The notes under the pieces: generated by a model
Database searches by the model: none
What the model was told of the DNA's origin: nothing
The model's input: the letters and a program-made list of their open reading frames with translations, nothing else
Assembly: GCF_025698545.1 (NCBI RefSeq)
Contig: NC_068571.1
Coordinates: 9,756,160 to 9,820,159 of the forward strand
Source of the DNA: Gossypium raimondii
Taxonomy: Eukaryota; Streptophyta; Magnoliopsida; Malvales; Malvaceae
Length of the DNA stretch: 64,000 nt
Reading direction: 5' to 3'
Shown: positions 1-12,606 of the stretch, one piece after another
How the letters are laid out: the number at the start of each line of letters is the position of its first letter
Position numbering within the stretch: position 1 is the first letter of the stretch
Translations under genes and position numbers: made by a program

Positions 1-1699
1 ACAAATTAAGGGGCAAAAAAGCTCAAGGATGGTTTCTCATCTCAATTCCAAAAAAATTTTAGACTGCAAGAAACTCATTTTATCTCAAGATAATTGATTC
101 CATAAATGGAATGTTTATTTATTTTTAAATAATTAGAACTGTTTCCATCCCTTTTACAATTTAAAATTAGTTACCGGAATGATATTTAAATAAATATTTT
201 AATAATATTTTCTCTAGAATTAATTTAATTTATCCTATAAAATTATATTTTAAAAGAATTTTTATTCTAATATAAATTTTTTTGTGCAAAATTATTGGGT
301 TGTTAAGTGAAGTTCTGTTTGATAAAATGTTAGAAAAATCCAGTCAACTAAAATTAATATTTTCAAGAACGTTTGATAACTCACAATGAAAGCTAATTTT
401 TTTTTTACAAAAGGTATAAAAATTATAAGTAGATAGAAATTTACTTATCACTTAATAAAAATAAATTCAGTAGTTTTTATTTTATTTTATTTCATTTAAG
501 ATTATATTATCTTTTATCGAACAATCTAATAATATTTATTATTTAATTTTTTAAAATATCAAATATATTTTATAACTTAATTCAACCCTTAATCATTCAA
601 CACTTGAGTTTGGTTTCCGTCTTAATCTTGTGTCTTACTAAATCAGTAATAATTCTACTGAAATTAAGTATTTGATAGATAATTTATTAAACTCTATGTT
701 GGTATGCACTCCTATAATTTTATTTTAAAGTGTTTCCGTTACTTTTTGACCTCACACTGTATTACTTAATTTTTTATTTATGAGGTAAAAAATATTATTT
801 AATAAATATATTTATTACGATTTCACATAAAAATTAATTAATGTTTTTATTACAATAATAAAATTAACTATTTATTATTCATAGTGTTCTAACTTTAAAT
901 CTCATTAGAATTAATTTTTTATTAATTTATTATATAAAAAGAAAAATACTATCATAAAATTTTTTTTTGGCATATGAGAGGATATTTTAATAATTTCATA
1001 ATTAAGTTGATGTCCGATTAACTTGTAACATTAACATCTCGTTTGGTTACTATTATAATAACATAAGAAAAATACTTATTTAATATATATGTTTTAACAT
1101 GAGAAAAAACTAGTGTACTAACATGATGAATAAATAGTCCATCGCAGTCAAAACGTTTGGTAGGTAGATTGTTAATCACGTAATAAAATATATTATTTTG
1201 CTGGGTTAAAGTGTTAAAACAAGTAAAACGTAAATGTTATTTTATAAAATATCATTTTGCCTATAAACCAATCACTTATTTAAAAATTACAATACAAAAA
1301 TAAATTTGTACATCATAAATCTCAATCCAAGAATTTAATTGTATGCATAAAAATATTTTCTCCAAAACATAATGAATGAATACGTGACATAAGATTTATT
1401 GACTATTGTACTAAGTTTTTCTTTAATTTACTTCTTTTCATATGAATATATCATCACAATTTCTAATCTTGAATTTTCAATATAATACTTAAAACTACCC
1501 ATAACATTTCCCAACCCTTAAATAAAAAGACAATGCGCTTTATGTTTACATTCAAATAGCTTAGTGATTAACATAGTTACATGAAACTACTTTGAAATAT
1601 CAAATATCACAATACAATTTTTTTTTTAAATCAATCAAATATATATTTGGATCTTTCTCAAATGAACTAAAAAAACTACCAACAAGCTTCATGTTTGGA
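1..1699. other. AT-rich 3' flank of pseudogene A, no gene
   Basis: I see no coding capacity or RNA gene here. The sequence is very AT-rich with many homopolymer runs. It is nearly the same as 38610-40376, with scattered indels; copy 2, for example, has about 25 extra bases near 39220. It differs from the spacer that follows the intact receptor gene, so the two pseudogene lineages have different downstream DNA. Confidence 0.85.
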
Positions 1700-2914
1700 T
1701 CATCGTCCTTGTGGGTTTCTAATCTCAGAAAAAACTGCCTTAGACAAGTATTTATCAGAATCCTTGATACAAAAACTTTTTGTCATCGCTTTTTGTAAAT
1801 TGAAAGAAGTAGTGCTCTTGGAGTTCATGACATGATCGCCAATGCTACTGAACACTTCCCCACTCTCATCTTCCATTTCGTAGGTTTTAAACTCATTCAT
1901 GTCTTCTTCAAACCCACCACTGGCATTTGGTTTAAGGGGCTCCTTCTTTGCACTTTCTTGCAATTGCAGTGCGAACTATAGCCCCCACACCATAGCATCC
2001 ATCGATGGCCTCTCGATTCCATCATCATGCAAACAACTCATTGCCACTTTAGTGATTTTTTTCAAACACTCAAATGAAATCTTTCCTTTCAAAAATGGAT
2101 AAATGATATTGTAAAGTGATTCATTTCGATAGCATTCTTGAGCCCATGTTGCTAAGCTTACCTTATTCTTCTCGGTCGACCGACTAATTGGTGGCCTAGC
2201 ACATAATATTTCACAAGGGACCACACCGAATGAATATACACTGGACTTTTTAGTCAATTGTCCACGACGATAATACTCTGGATCCGAGTACCCGAAGCTG
2301 CCTTTCACAACCGTGCTAACATAGGTTTGGGACATGTTAGTAGGGCCGAATCCAAAATCTAAAACTTTAGCCACCCAGTTCTCATCTAGCAAGATATTTG
2401 TTGTCTTAATGTCTTGATGAATGATGGTGTGTTTTGCACCTGAATGAAGATATTGCAACCCTTGAGCGGCGCCAACGCAAATCTCTAGCCTTTGTTTCTA
2501 TGGAAGAAGAGGGGTTTTGGAGTTGTAAAGAAGATCACGAAATGTTCCATTAGCCATGTAATAGTAGACCAAAATCATCTCACCGTCATCGTTGCAATAG
2601 CCGATCAATGAGACCAAATGAAGGTAGTATAGCTAGGAAAGCATCTCGATCTCGGTCCTGAATTCGTGAGCACTTTGTTGAGACTCAGGGTTCAACCGTT
2701 TTATTGCAACTTGTGTCTCCCCATCATTGATGAATCCTTTCTAAACAAGCCTCCAACACCAATCATGAAAACATTGTCGAAGTTGTCGGTTGCTCATTTA
2801 ATCTCAGACAGTGAAAAGTAATGACAAAGATCAGAAGGCAGAGATAAGCTGCCACACTTGGTTGACCCTTTTACTGGAACTTTTTTATCAGAAAACTGAC
2901 TCCACTGTGAAACT
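1700..2914 (-). pseudogene. Receptor kinase pseudogene A, kinase part
   Basis: This is the 3' part of a CrRLK1L (FERONIA-type) gene whose 5' part lies at 15119-16640 beyond a retroelement. Visible on the minus strand are the catalytic loop (IIHQD in place of the usual HRD), LDFG for the DFG motif, a DPEYY sequence and SVYSFGVV of subdomain IX. The C-terminus reads FSEIRNPQGR, which resembles the FERONIA tail as I remember it. Lesions: TGA at 2794-2796 (after SEIK), TAG at 2633-2635 (after EMLS), TAG at 2498-2500 (a Trp codon before KQRLE) and a private TAG near 1977. The first three also occur in copy B. HRD has become HQD in both copies. It cannot encode a kinase. Confidence 0.93.
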
Positions 2915-5462
2915 TGTTAACACCATTCTTTGATGGAAAACGGGGTCGACTTGGATTTTGAAAACGAAAACAAAAAAAAGGGAGTCGCCACCAATCCTTT
3001 TTAATGAGGTGTGACTGGATCACCTTGAAAAGTGGTTGTTTTTAATAAACGGTTTTGATTTTATTAAAACAACGATTTTGGTCCACGAAATCTAAAAAAA
3101 CAAGTTCGGGAGTCGGTTACGTACGAGGAAGGATTAGCACCCTCGTAAGGCCCAAAAATTGGTACCTTGTTGATTAGTCAATGTCTTAATGTCGAAAATT
3201 AAAAAATTTAAAGAAATTTAAAATACGATCCTTTGTTTTAAAATGACTTGTATAAAATAGGTTGCTTATAAAAAAAACTCCTACGATAAAATTTTTAAAA
3301 ATTTTATTTAAAAAAAAGGGATATTCAATTGTTCAAGTCAGATGAGGAAATCGCAACCCAATACGTTCGGGCACAATTTCTCAACATTCCGAACATTGAA
3401 TATTGCCTCGATTATTTTTAAGAAAAATCCTCATCTCGTAAAAGAACGTGTCACAACCAATGTGTTAGGACACAACATATTGAATTCCCGATAATGAGCT
3501 TTTATTTATTTCTTTTCGATTAAAAGAACATTCTCGACAATTTAGACTCAACGAAAGAAATCGGAACCCAATACGTTAGGGCTCGATCCTCTCGAAAATC
3601 TCAAATGTCAAGCATTGCTCTTATTTTCAAAAATTTCCCTTAAAAAAAATTTTAGGTAAGATTGATGTAATGCTAAACTCGATATATGCATAGGTGTCGC
3701 ATTAGTAAACGAAAGTAATGAACATGATGATATGGACAAACAACCACAATAAAAATAACAATACTAAAAAAGACAAATGAATTACATACAACAACATGCA
3801 AACAGACGAGTAAAACTAAAATATTTCCCAAGATAATAACAAACATATAAACAAACAAGCATCAAATACAGCAATAATAACAATAACAAAATTTATAAAG
3901 ATATCTAATGTACATATATAATAAAATTTAAAACTAAAAGATATAAATGAATAAATAATAATAATTATATTATTATTATTAATAGAATAATAAATAATCT
4001 ATAGTTAAAAAGAACACAAAAGATATAAGTATTTACATAATGATAACATATAATAAAACAAACATATTTTAATAAATAAATATAAATAGGAATATAAAAT
4101 AAAAATAACACGAAGCTAATAGTAAAATATAATAATATAATAAGGAATAAATGTAAAAAGAAAAAATACAAGCGTGGTAATAAGTAGATTAATTAATAAG
4201 GTAATAAAAATAACAAGAAATGGGCTAATTCAGAATAAAACGAAATTTAAAGGATAAAACTATAATAAAATAAACAAAGAATGACTAAAATAGAAGGGCG
4301 CGAAAAGGTAGAGGGCCAAATAGGCAATAAACCCAATTTTAAGCCACGCGTCCCTCCCTCAGGTGTCCAACGATTGAGGACTAAATTAAAAAGGGAACAA
4401 ATCCGGGATCCAAATTAAAAGAGGAGAAAAAAACAAATGGTCCAAAATGAAACAGACCGAAAATGCGGAAGGGCCTGAAGCGCAAATAACCCCTTGAAGG
4501 CTAAAGCATGCGGACCCTGGTTGGATGGGTCGGGTCGCCCGCGGGTCGCGCTAAACGGCGCCGTTTTGGCCTGATAGGCTCGCCCCAAAACGACGTCGTT
4601 TCGGGGGCCAATAAAAGCCCAGTTTTTAGAAAAAAAAAGTCATTTGCCTTTTGTTTCTGAAAAAAAGAAAAAAAGCTTTAAGTTCTCTCTCAACCTCCCC
4701 TCTTAACCGGCCATGGCTCCGGTCACCGGCCATGGCTCCGGTCATCGGCCACCGCACCGGCCGCCGGACGCCGGCGACGGCGCCGCCATCCGCGGTGGCT
4801 GGAAAACCAAAATACTCCATTTTGTTCCTTTTTTCGAATAGAGCCCAGATCTGGGGTCAAAACTACCAGAAAAACCTGGCGACAAAGGCTAAAATCGGAA
4901 GAGACCTTTCGGTTCTTCCTCCTCACATCTACCGAAATCAGGTAAGACTCTCCTTTTTATTTTATTTTATTATATTGTTATAATATGTTGATTAAATGAG
5001 AATGAAAAGAGAAAGAAACACTGTAGAAAACCAAAATAGAATGAAAATAAAGAAAAAGCAATCGAAAAAACCAAGGTGAATCACCTTCAAAACTTTTTAT
5101 TTCTTCCAAGTTTTTTTCTAAAAGCCGAAACCTTTTACATGTTGTTAGTTTTGGCTTTTATAGTCGATTGTTTTACATTTTTTATTCCTATTTGATTGTC
5201 GTTCTCTACTGTTGCGTGTCCTTGCAGGTACTTGATGGAAGTGGTTGGTGGTGGTTCTTGCAGATAATAAAGGTGTAGTAATGTTGGTGGCGGCCAGGAG
5301 CAGGTAGGCTAGGGTTTTAGAAAACTGAAACCCTAGTTTGACTGTTGAGGCTGGGACTTTGGGCTTTGGATCAGTTGGACTGTTATGGGTTTAATTTGTT
5401 TTGGGTTTGTTAATAGTTTGGGTTTGTATTGGTTTTGGGCCTGGGAAAATTTCGGCTGTACA
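2915..5462 (-). repeat. 3' LTR of Ogre-like element (left)
   Basis: It is 2548 bp and begins tgttaacacc and ends ggctgtaca on the plus strand. It pairs with 12607-15118; the two are alike throughout, with scattered substitutions and small indels such as about 11 extra bases near 3727. The middle is AT-rich. A GC-rich patch near 4500-4800 carries ggcgccgttttgg. Reading frames in that patch are incidental. In element orientation it is TG...CA. Confidence 0.95.
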
Positions 5463-5480
5463 GCTGCCCCTCTTTGCTTC
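5463..5480 (-). other. Polypurine tract of Ogre-like element
   Basis: On the minus strand this reads GAAGCAAAGAGGGGCAGC, directly followed by the LTR start TGTACAGCC. Position and purine content fit the plus-strand priming site of an LTR retrotransposon running on the minus strand. Confidence 0.85.
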
Positions 5481-5699
5481 ATTGTCGTGTAACGGGAATG
5501 AAGCAAAGACTAAGAAAGACCAAATTTACCCAGTCTCGCCGGATCTTGACTTCTCTTGACGCTTCTCTTCAAGTAGCTTCACCCCAGTCCACTATGCCTT
5601 GTTGCTTCGATCCGTTCCACTGCAACTTCAAAAGATAAGACTTGTAGCTTCAATCCACTCTGTTGTAACTTCAGGGGGTGAGGTTTGTGGTTTAAATTT

Positions 5700-6430
5700 A
5701 CTTCCCTACTACCTTGGGAAGATAAGATTCACCATCTTCGATCTGCTCCACTACTGCTTAGGGAGACAGAATCTGCAATCTTCAACCTACTCCCCTACTG
5801 CTTAGGGAGATAGGACTAACGGCTTAAATCTGCTTCTCCACTGTATTGGGAAGATAAGATTCACCATATCCGATCTACTCCACTACTACTTAGGGTGACA
5901 GAATCTACAATCTTCGACCTATTCCACTACTGCTTAGGGTGATAGGACTAATGGCTTAAATCTGCTTCTCTACTGTATTGGGAAGATAAGATTCACCATC
6001 TTCGATCTGCTCCACTACTGCTTAGGGTGACAGAATCTGCAATCTTCAACCTACTCCACTACCGCTTAGGGTGATAAGACTAATGGCTTAAATCTGCTTC
6101 TCCACTGTATTGGGAAGATAAGATTCACCATATTCGATCTGCTCTACTACTGCTTAGGGATACAGAATCTGCAAACTTCAACCTACTCCACTACTGCTTA
6201 GGGAGATAGGACAAATGGCTTAAATATGCTTCTCCACTGTATTGGAAAGATAAGATTCACCATATTCGATCTGCTCCACTACTGCTTAGGGAGACAGAAT
6301 CTGCAATCTTCAACCTACTCCACTACTGCTTAGGGAGATAGGACAAATGGCTTAAATTTGCTTCTCCACTGTATTGGGAAGATAAGATTCACCATCTTCG
6401 ATCTGCTCCACTACTGCTTAGGGAGGCAAG
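5700..6430 (-). repeat. 132-bp tandem repeat array
   Basis: A landmark reading gaagataagattcacca starts at 5718, 5850, 5982, 6114, 6246 (one base changed) and 6378, always 132 bp apart. That gives between five and six units. Each unit contains two or three related sub-blocks around ctactgcttaggg. A shorter, diverged set of related blocks, marked by ggaaggcaagat, continues to about 6620. Tandem arrays in the 3' non-coding region are a known habit of Ogre-type elements. Confidence 0.93.
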
Positions 6431-8780
6431 GTTTGCGTCTTCGATCTGATTCGTTGTCAATGTAGGAAGGCAAGATATGTTATCTGTGACTTGCTCCACT
6501 ACAACCGAGGGAGGCAAGGTTTGTGTCTTCGATCTACTTCGATGTCAATGCAGGAAGGCAAGATCTACTATCTTTGACCTACTTCGCAGTCAGTATAGGA
6601 AAGCAAGATCTGATGTCTTCATTGATCTGTTCTCTGGAGAACATGACCTTTACAATGAACCTAATTATGCCTAATGATTAGAATGGCATGATCAAAATGA
6701 ATCAAATGCTCCTAACTAGACATGTGTGAATGGTGTTTGCATGAATGCAAAATTTTATTTTTTCGAGAATGATCTCGCTTAGGTTGTCATTGCTCGAAGT
6801 TTATTAAGGCTTTGTGACTAACGTGCTACGACGCCTTCTTGCTTGACTGGCTTTTCTAAAGAAACATTTAGCCAGGTTACCCCCCACTGTGAACCTCAAA
6901 GTTTAATCCATTAGGGCGCAAAATTTGTACCATCATTCTCCCACTGTAATCCAAGGGTAGAAATATGTGGCCTTTCCTCAATCCTTTCCTACCACAATTC
7001 AATGATACAGGACTTGAATCGTTCTAGTTCCTTACACCATTCCCAATGAGTCATACTCATGTGCAAATGAAAGATCTCTTCTCCGAGGTAACCTCTTCCT
7101 ATTGCCTGATAATCATTGCTTACTTGTTTATTTAAGCTTTGTTATTGACACGACATCTTGTCATTTTGTTCAATCAATGCACTTGACAATAAAATCCAAA
7201 GAGAAAGTCTAAATTTAGACTCTTCCTTCTCAAATTTCCAATTTTTAAATTTGGTGTGTTCTAAACAATTGTCCTGTTTCAGGTTCCTATATTATTTAGA
7301 AACTTTTCGGAGTAATATGCAAAACTTCCTTTGTGAAAGTTTTATTAGTCCATTAATCATTATTCCAATGCAACATGCTTGCAAAAAGAATATAACAATG
7401 GATAAAATAGAATTGATTCGAGAGCATAGCTCGAAATGGATAAATCGTCAAAGAGATTAAGAATAACAAAGGAATTGATTGGGAACACATATCTTGAAAA
7501 AGAATGAAGTATTCCAAGAACAAAAAATTCAATATAAAAATATTATGAAGATTAGGTGCCCCAAATATCGCAGCTTGAACTTCTCTGTACAAACTTTCTG
7601 AAGACCTTTCTAAGTTTGACATGTTTTAGGAGATCTACTGGACTTTGTCGATGCCTCAAAATGTCGCCTACCCTTTCCTATTGATTCAGGTATAACAAGA
7701 TCACCACATGCCCCAATTTGATCAAAATTTGAGCTGCTCCGATCACTTCATGCCCCAATTTGTTCTAAAATTTGAGCCACCTTTTTTGGGTTTTCAACTC
7801 AAATCCCCTTTGGCCTCAAGGCACCCTTTACGGGTTTTCCCCTTAGCCTCTCCATTTTTACTTTTTTTTTCATTTTTTCATTTTTTTCATTCATTTTTTC
7901 ATTTTCATTTTTTTTTTGTTTGACTCAAAGTGTCCTTTGCAAGTTTTCACCTTGGTCCTTCCTTCTTCTTTAAACAAAATGTTTCTTAACTGGATCCAAG
8001 TTTATAGGATTGGCAATCTCACTCGGGATCAGTGCTCCTCTGAAAATGGTCTTCTTTACAACATAGGGACATTCCAGGTTTGGCATTCATTTCCCTTTAG
8101 AATCATTTCGTTAAGGAAGAATCTTTTTCAACATTCAGCCCTCTCGTGGAATTCTCTGAGATGAGCCTGTTTATTATGGGCTTATATTATTTATTTATGG
8201 TACATCTGATCCTGATGAATAGCTTTTAACCCTTTTCCTAGGGCCAACTGATCATATCGCGATTGGATCCCTCCAACAAGCAATGAGGGGATTTTAATAG
8301 GTAAAAATACCTTAATCCTGTAAACCAAAAAGAGAGGTGTTGCCCCAGTACAGATGTTCAGCAAACAATGAGGGCAAATGGTAATTTCTCATGCCAGTCC
8401 TTGTTCACCTCTAGGTAATTTGGTGACAAAACATTGTGTCTGCTTCTGAATTGATTTCAGACCTCAGTTATCGTGCTATCATTTAAGTTCAATGCATTTT
8501 TCAATACCATCCTCTCTGAAATTCTGTATCGGTATAGGATGACATTGATCCATGAAGTAGCCTCTCAAAAAAAATGAAGCAATGCCCATTAGAAGTCTTC
8601 AATAATGGTGATGTACATGCCCCATTTTGCTCAAAATTTGAGTCGCCTTCTTTCGGGTTTTCAACTCAGATCCACCTTTGGTCAAAGCACCCTTTGCAGG
8701 TTTTCGCCTTGACCTCTCCTTTTTCTTTTTTCTTTTTTCTTCTTTCTTTTTCTCCTATTTTGACTTTTATTTTTTTGATT

Positions 8781-8886
8781 TTTGTTTTGTTTTTGTTTTT
8801 GTTTTTGTTTTTGTTTTTGTTTTTGTTTTTGTTTTTGTTTTTGTTTTTGTTTTTGTTTTTGTTTTTGTTTTTGTTTTTGTTTTTGT
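8781..8886. repeat. (TTTTTG)n microsatellite
   Basis: About 17 nearly perfect hexamer units of tttttg lie inside the Ogre-like element. Long open frames here (Phe/Leu/Val repeats on plus, Lys/Asn repeats on minus) come only from the repeat and are not genes. Confidence 0.97.
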
Positions 8887-9256
8887 CTGAACTCATGAGA
8901 TCAGGCAAGTCCTAGTTATGCTTTTCGACTAGAATCAATGTTATTCTAAAGTCTTTCACATAAGATTTTCCACTTTCATCTTGTATGTGAAAAACCTTCT
9001 TTGGTACTAGATTTCTTTCATAGAGCCCTTTTGGGACGCAACTACGACAGAAAACTTTGGATCTTCCTCTTTAATCAGGATAAAATCCAACAACATCTTA
9101 AAGGGATGGAAACTCGACTTCAAATGGGTAAAGTTATGCTGACTCAACGAGAGAGGCATTACCCCGGCAAAGAGTTGCATCGTCCGCACTGTAAATTTCT
9201 GACATCGTGCTGTTGTGCAGGTTTTATTATAAGAATCGAGGCATACCCTAGTTTGA

Positions 9257-9517
9257 TCATACAAAGACATCTTTGAACTCTAGAGGTAACTCAACAAGGT
9301 CTTGCTTCGTCTCTGTGGTCAGGTCAATTCTAGTCTTCACCAAGCTCACAATTTCTAATGATTCATTGAGAGGTAGGATCTGCTTATCCTCTTGTTCTAC
9401 CATCCTCAACAACTCCGGGGATAGGTTACAATCTATGTCATCTTCAAAGTCGTGAGATCCCTCTAAACACATGTCTCGCTTAAAAGGAGATTCTAAGTCT
9501 ATAGCAGTGTCATTCAT
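9257..9517 (-). pseudogene. Ogre-like pol fragment (protease-RT linker)
   Basis: An 86-codon frame reads SPELLRMVEQEDKQILPLNE and later LVELPLEFKDVFV. This matches the linker that comes just before reverse transcriptase in TAT/Ogre polyproteins, where it normally continues into DVFAW-type sequence and the RT N-terminus. Here the match ends at KDVFV with a stop codon, and nothing recognisable follows. The break marks where the rest of pol was lost. Identification is from family memory. Confidence 0.7.
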
Positions 9518-9903
9518 GTCGTTGATGTTTAGGGACCTATTGTAGGTACAAGGGAATATACAAAGAATGTATGAATTTAAGAATAATTATCTGCACAGTA
9601 TGATTATGAATGATTGAAAGAATGATTTGGATGAAAGAATAAAAGAATATTGGTTTAAAAGATCGCAAAGATGCATTCCATTAAAATAATAAGCCTATTT
9701 CACAAAAGACTTCTTGTTGCCTCTAGGCTAAAAGCAACAAGTGTGTTCTGAATATTACTCAAAGTAGGCTCTAAATACTACAGGGATTTCTTCCACAGTC
9801 CTATTGCTTAGAAAACTCCCAGCAGATATCTATTAAGGTCCCTTCTTCAAATAACAGATGTGAACATTCCCCAACTTCTTCATGCATTGTAGTCACTCCA
9901 TTA

Positions 9904-11406
9904 TCAATCATGATTAGGTAGCAGATTCCTTGCTACGTTTGGTCCTGATGGGTCACCAAATTTTACGATCCCCATCTTAATAAATCTTTCAACCAACTTC
10001 TTGAACATAGTACAATTTTCAATCGAGAGCCCCATAATTCCCGCATGATACTCACATTGGGCATTCGCGTCGTACCATTTAGGATATGGAGGTTGCATGG
10101 GTTTTAGATAGGAGGGAGATACCACATGTGCATCATATAAGTTCTGGTACAACTCTCTATACGTCATCGGGATAGGTGTGAATTGAGGTCTTTCTTCATT
10201 TGGCCTTGGATTGGATTCCTGCCTTGAAGAACCTTGATGGTTAGTGGTTACTGCTCTTGCTTGTTCCACCGTGATTGGTTTAGAATAGCTCTTGTTAAAC
10301 ACGCTTGCGTTGTTTATATCGTGCTCTTTCTTCATTAGGGCTGACCTCTTGGCGCTTTCTCCCGCTTCTATCTTGCCGCATGTTATGGCGTTCTCTATGA
10401 TTTCTCCAGACATCACTATGTCTGAAAAGCTTTTAGTGGCACTGCCCAACATGTGATTGAGAAATGGAGCTTTCAAAGTATTGATAAAAAGCATGGTTAT
10501 CTCTTTCTCTGAAAGTGGTGGTTGAACTTGCGCTGCCACCTCCCTCCATCTCTGAGCATACTGTCGGAAGCTCTCATTAGGCTTCTTTTCCATGTTTTGT
10601 AATACAATTCGATCGGGTGCCATATCCATCAAATGTTTGTACTGCTTTATAAAGGCCTGAGCCAAATCCTTCCATGAGTGGATGTTGGCCCGACTCAATT
10701 GATTGTACCATCTAGTCGCTGACCCAATCAAACTGTCCTGGAAGCAGTGAATCAGCAGTTGATCATTGTTGATGTACCTGGTCATCCTTCGGCAAAACAT
10801 AATGATATGAGCTTCGGGACAACTTGTCCCGTTATACTTCTCAAACTCTGGCATTTTAAATTTAGGAGGGAGGACCAAATCAGGTACCAAGCTCAAATCT
10901 TTAGCGTCCATTCCTCGATGGTAATCGGCATTTTCCATAGCTTTAAACTTCTCCTCTAACCATTTACATTGGTCTTCTAATTGTTTTGGCAAGTCCACTC
11001 TTGCCTTCTCTATTTCTGCTGCGTCATCGAGATCAGGAACCACGTGATTGGTAGGATTATCTCCAGGATTAGAACCCGAGCCTGTTGGGAAGTTCATCGA
11101 TGCTGGGGCACCGACTTGGTATTGGGATCTAATGGTGACAGGTACCCTTTGTGGGTACACCCCTTGTTGCGCCTGGATATTGATTGGGGCGAAACCTGGA
11201 GGATAGGCAGGGTCTTCGTGATCATCCCCAGAATTTACCACAGGGCTCTTCCCCTTATCATGCCCTCCAGCCATAAACTGCTTTAATTGATTTAATAAAT
11301 CTCTCTGGGATTCTTCCATGTCTTACTGCATTTTAGCTAGTTTTTCTTGCATTTGAGCTTGCATCTGTTCTTGCAATTACTCCAATCTCTCTAGTCTTTG
11401 ATCCAT
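9904..11406 (-). pseudogene. Ogre-like gag, with two upstream stops
   Basis: The retrotransposon gag domain is clear: LVLPPKFKMPEFEKYNG, then AHIIMFCRRM, DLAQAFIKQY, and QYAQRWREVAAQVQPPL. The long open part is 471 codons (11319-9904). The frame continues upstream to an ATG at 11404-11406 (MDQRLERLE), interrupted by TAA at 11377-11379 and 11323-11325. The natural start was probably 11406 and the gene is now broken. The product would be the structural capsid protein. Downstream sequence to 9518 has no clear protease. Confidence 0.88.
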
Positions 11407-12584
11407 TTATTTAGTCTTGCGGTGAGTACCGTAGTGATATCTAATTGGCAGATTTTTGTTGATTTCCAGGGTAACTGAAATAATTTTACCTAATTAGGGT
11501 CACTTTGTGAAAATTTAATGCATATGATGCAATGCAATGGCATGAAATAACTGCAAAAAGAGACGTTGATTCTTGGTTCAATTCTATTAGAATAACTTTA
11601 CTAGAAAACAAATCTCTTTACATAAAGTGGATATTATACGATTTTTTTGCCCTCATAGGCAGAGACATTCGATCCTCTTCTTCATTCGAGCATTAAGATA
11701 AATCTCACGAATTCTTCAAAAGGGATGTCTCTTCTATCTCCTTTTTGCTTGATCCTGGACGTGACTCGTTAATCACTTATCCTCGTGACGCTCGTTGGCT
11801 TCTCTTTAAGAAAGTTTAGCGGCTCTCGAATGATCTTTGTCATCTTGAATCCTCGGGGAAACGGAGCAATACTTGTGTTGTCCTTTATTAAATTATCATC
11901 TTTCTCTTGTTGTGTTTTCTCGGAACATATTCGGGCAACCGTATTATTTTTCACTTTATCAAAAGACCTATTTTCTTATGACAAGCTCTTTATTTAACAA
12001 TCGAACGTGAATCAACACCCCTTTTACGATGAAAATGCAATGCAATCATAACAAAAAGAAAATAGGTTAGTACAAATCAAAAGCAAACAAGAAAGATAGA
12101 GTACCTATTCGGGTAATTACTAGGGGTTTGAAGTGGTTCTACCTAAGGTGAGCTCCTAAGGTTCACTACATGAGGTTTGGCTCTAAAGCAAAGGTACCCG
12201 AACTAGCAGATTCCTCGATCCTCGCCCATTATAGGCTCATACAGACCGAGTTCAGTTTAGGGGAATACATTTCCCTATGGCTGCACGGAGATGAAAATCT
12301 CACGAAGACATAGGTACGGATGTATCCCGAAAGTGATCCACTATCCTGCACGAAGGTGAAAACCTCACGAAGGACTAGCTTCTCACTCCCACTTAAAAAG
12401 GTGTGACCAACGGTCATGCAATGCAATGTGCAGAGATATAAAAATTTAAAATACAAAACATGATGAAAACTATAACTCAAAACAAATGAAATGCAATGAG
12501 AGGATCGTATATTTAAATCAAATTTTCAACTTTCGACAAAAAGACAAGAAATAATCAACTCGTGGCTTGACTCTCTTATTTAAA
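11407..12584 (-). other. Untranslated leader of Ogre-like element
   Basis: This is the stretch between primer site and gag in element orientation. Only short frames occur, for example 61 codons at 11954-11769, and none is recognisable. Cytosine-rich repeats around cctcacgaagg appear near 12290-12380. Confidence 0.6.
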
Positions 12585-12603
12585 GTCCCCAGTGGAGTCG
12601 CCA
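12585..12603 (-). other. Primer binding site of Ogre-like element
   Basis: On the minus strand this reads TGGCGACTCCACTGGGGAC, three bases after the LTR end. Its complement ends in GTCGCCA, a typical tRNA 3' end with CCA. The Ogre group is known to use a tRNA-Arg-like primer. I have not matched it to a particular tRNA. Confidence 0.8.
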
Positions 12604-12606
12604 AGC

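Larger units (their letters stand above)
5481..9256 (-). other. Non-coding 3' region of Ogre-like element
   Basis: This 3.8 kb lies where reverse transcriptase, RNase H and integrase would be expected, but no such domain can be read in any frame. It holds the 132-bp tandem array, T-rich stretches near 7860-7920, a TTTTTG microsatellite at 8781-8886, and a dispersed internal repeat. The block near 7741-7855 (starting catgccccaatttg) returns in diverged form at 8616-8720. I see no host gene in it. Confidence 0.75.

Noticed and set aside
4626..4983. GC-rich overlapping frames on both strands with Arg/Pro-rich products
   Set aside because: They lie in the LTR of the Ogre-like element and a diverged version with a different frame is in the other LTR (14089-14541).
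8574..8915. Long frames of Phe/Leu/Val or Lys/Asn repeats on both strands
   Set aside because: They are produced by the TTTTTG microsatellite and have no other coding signal.
9904..11319. 471-codon frame as a host gene
   Set aside because: It is a retrotransposon gag domain inside a bounded LTR element.
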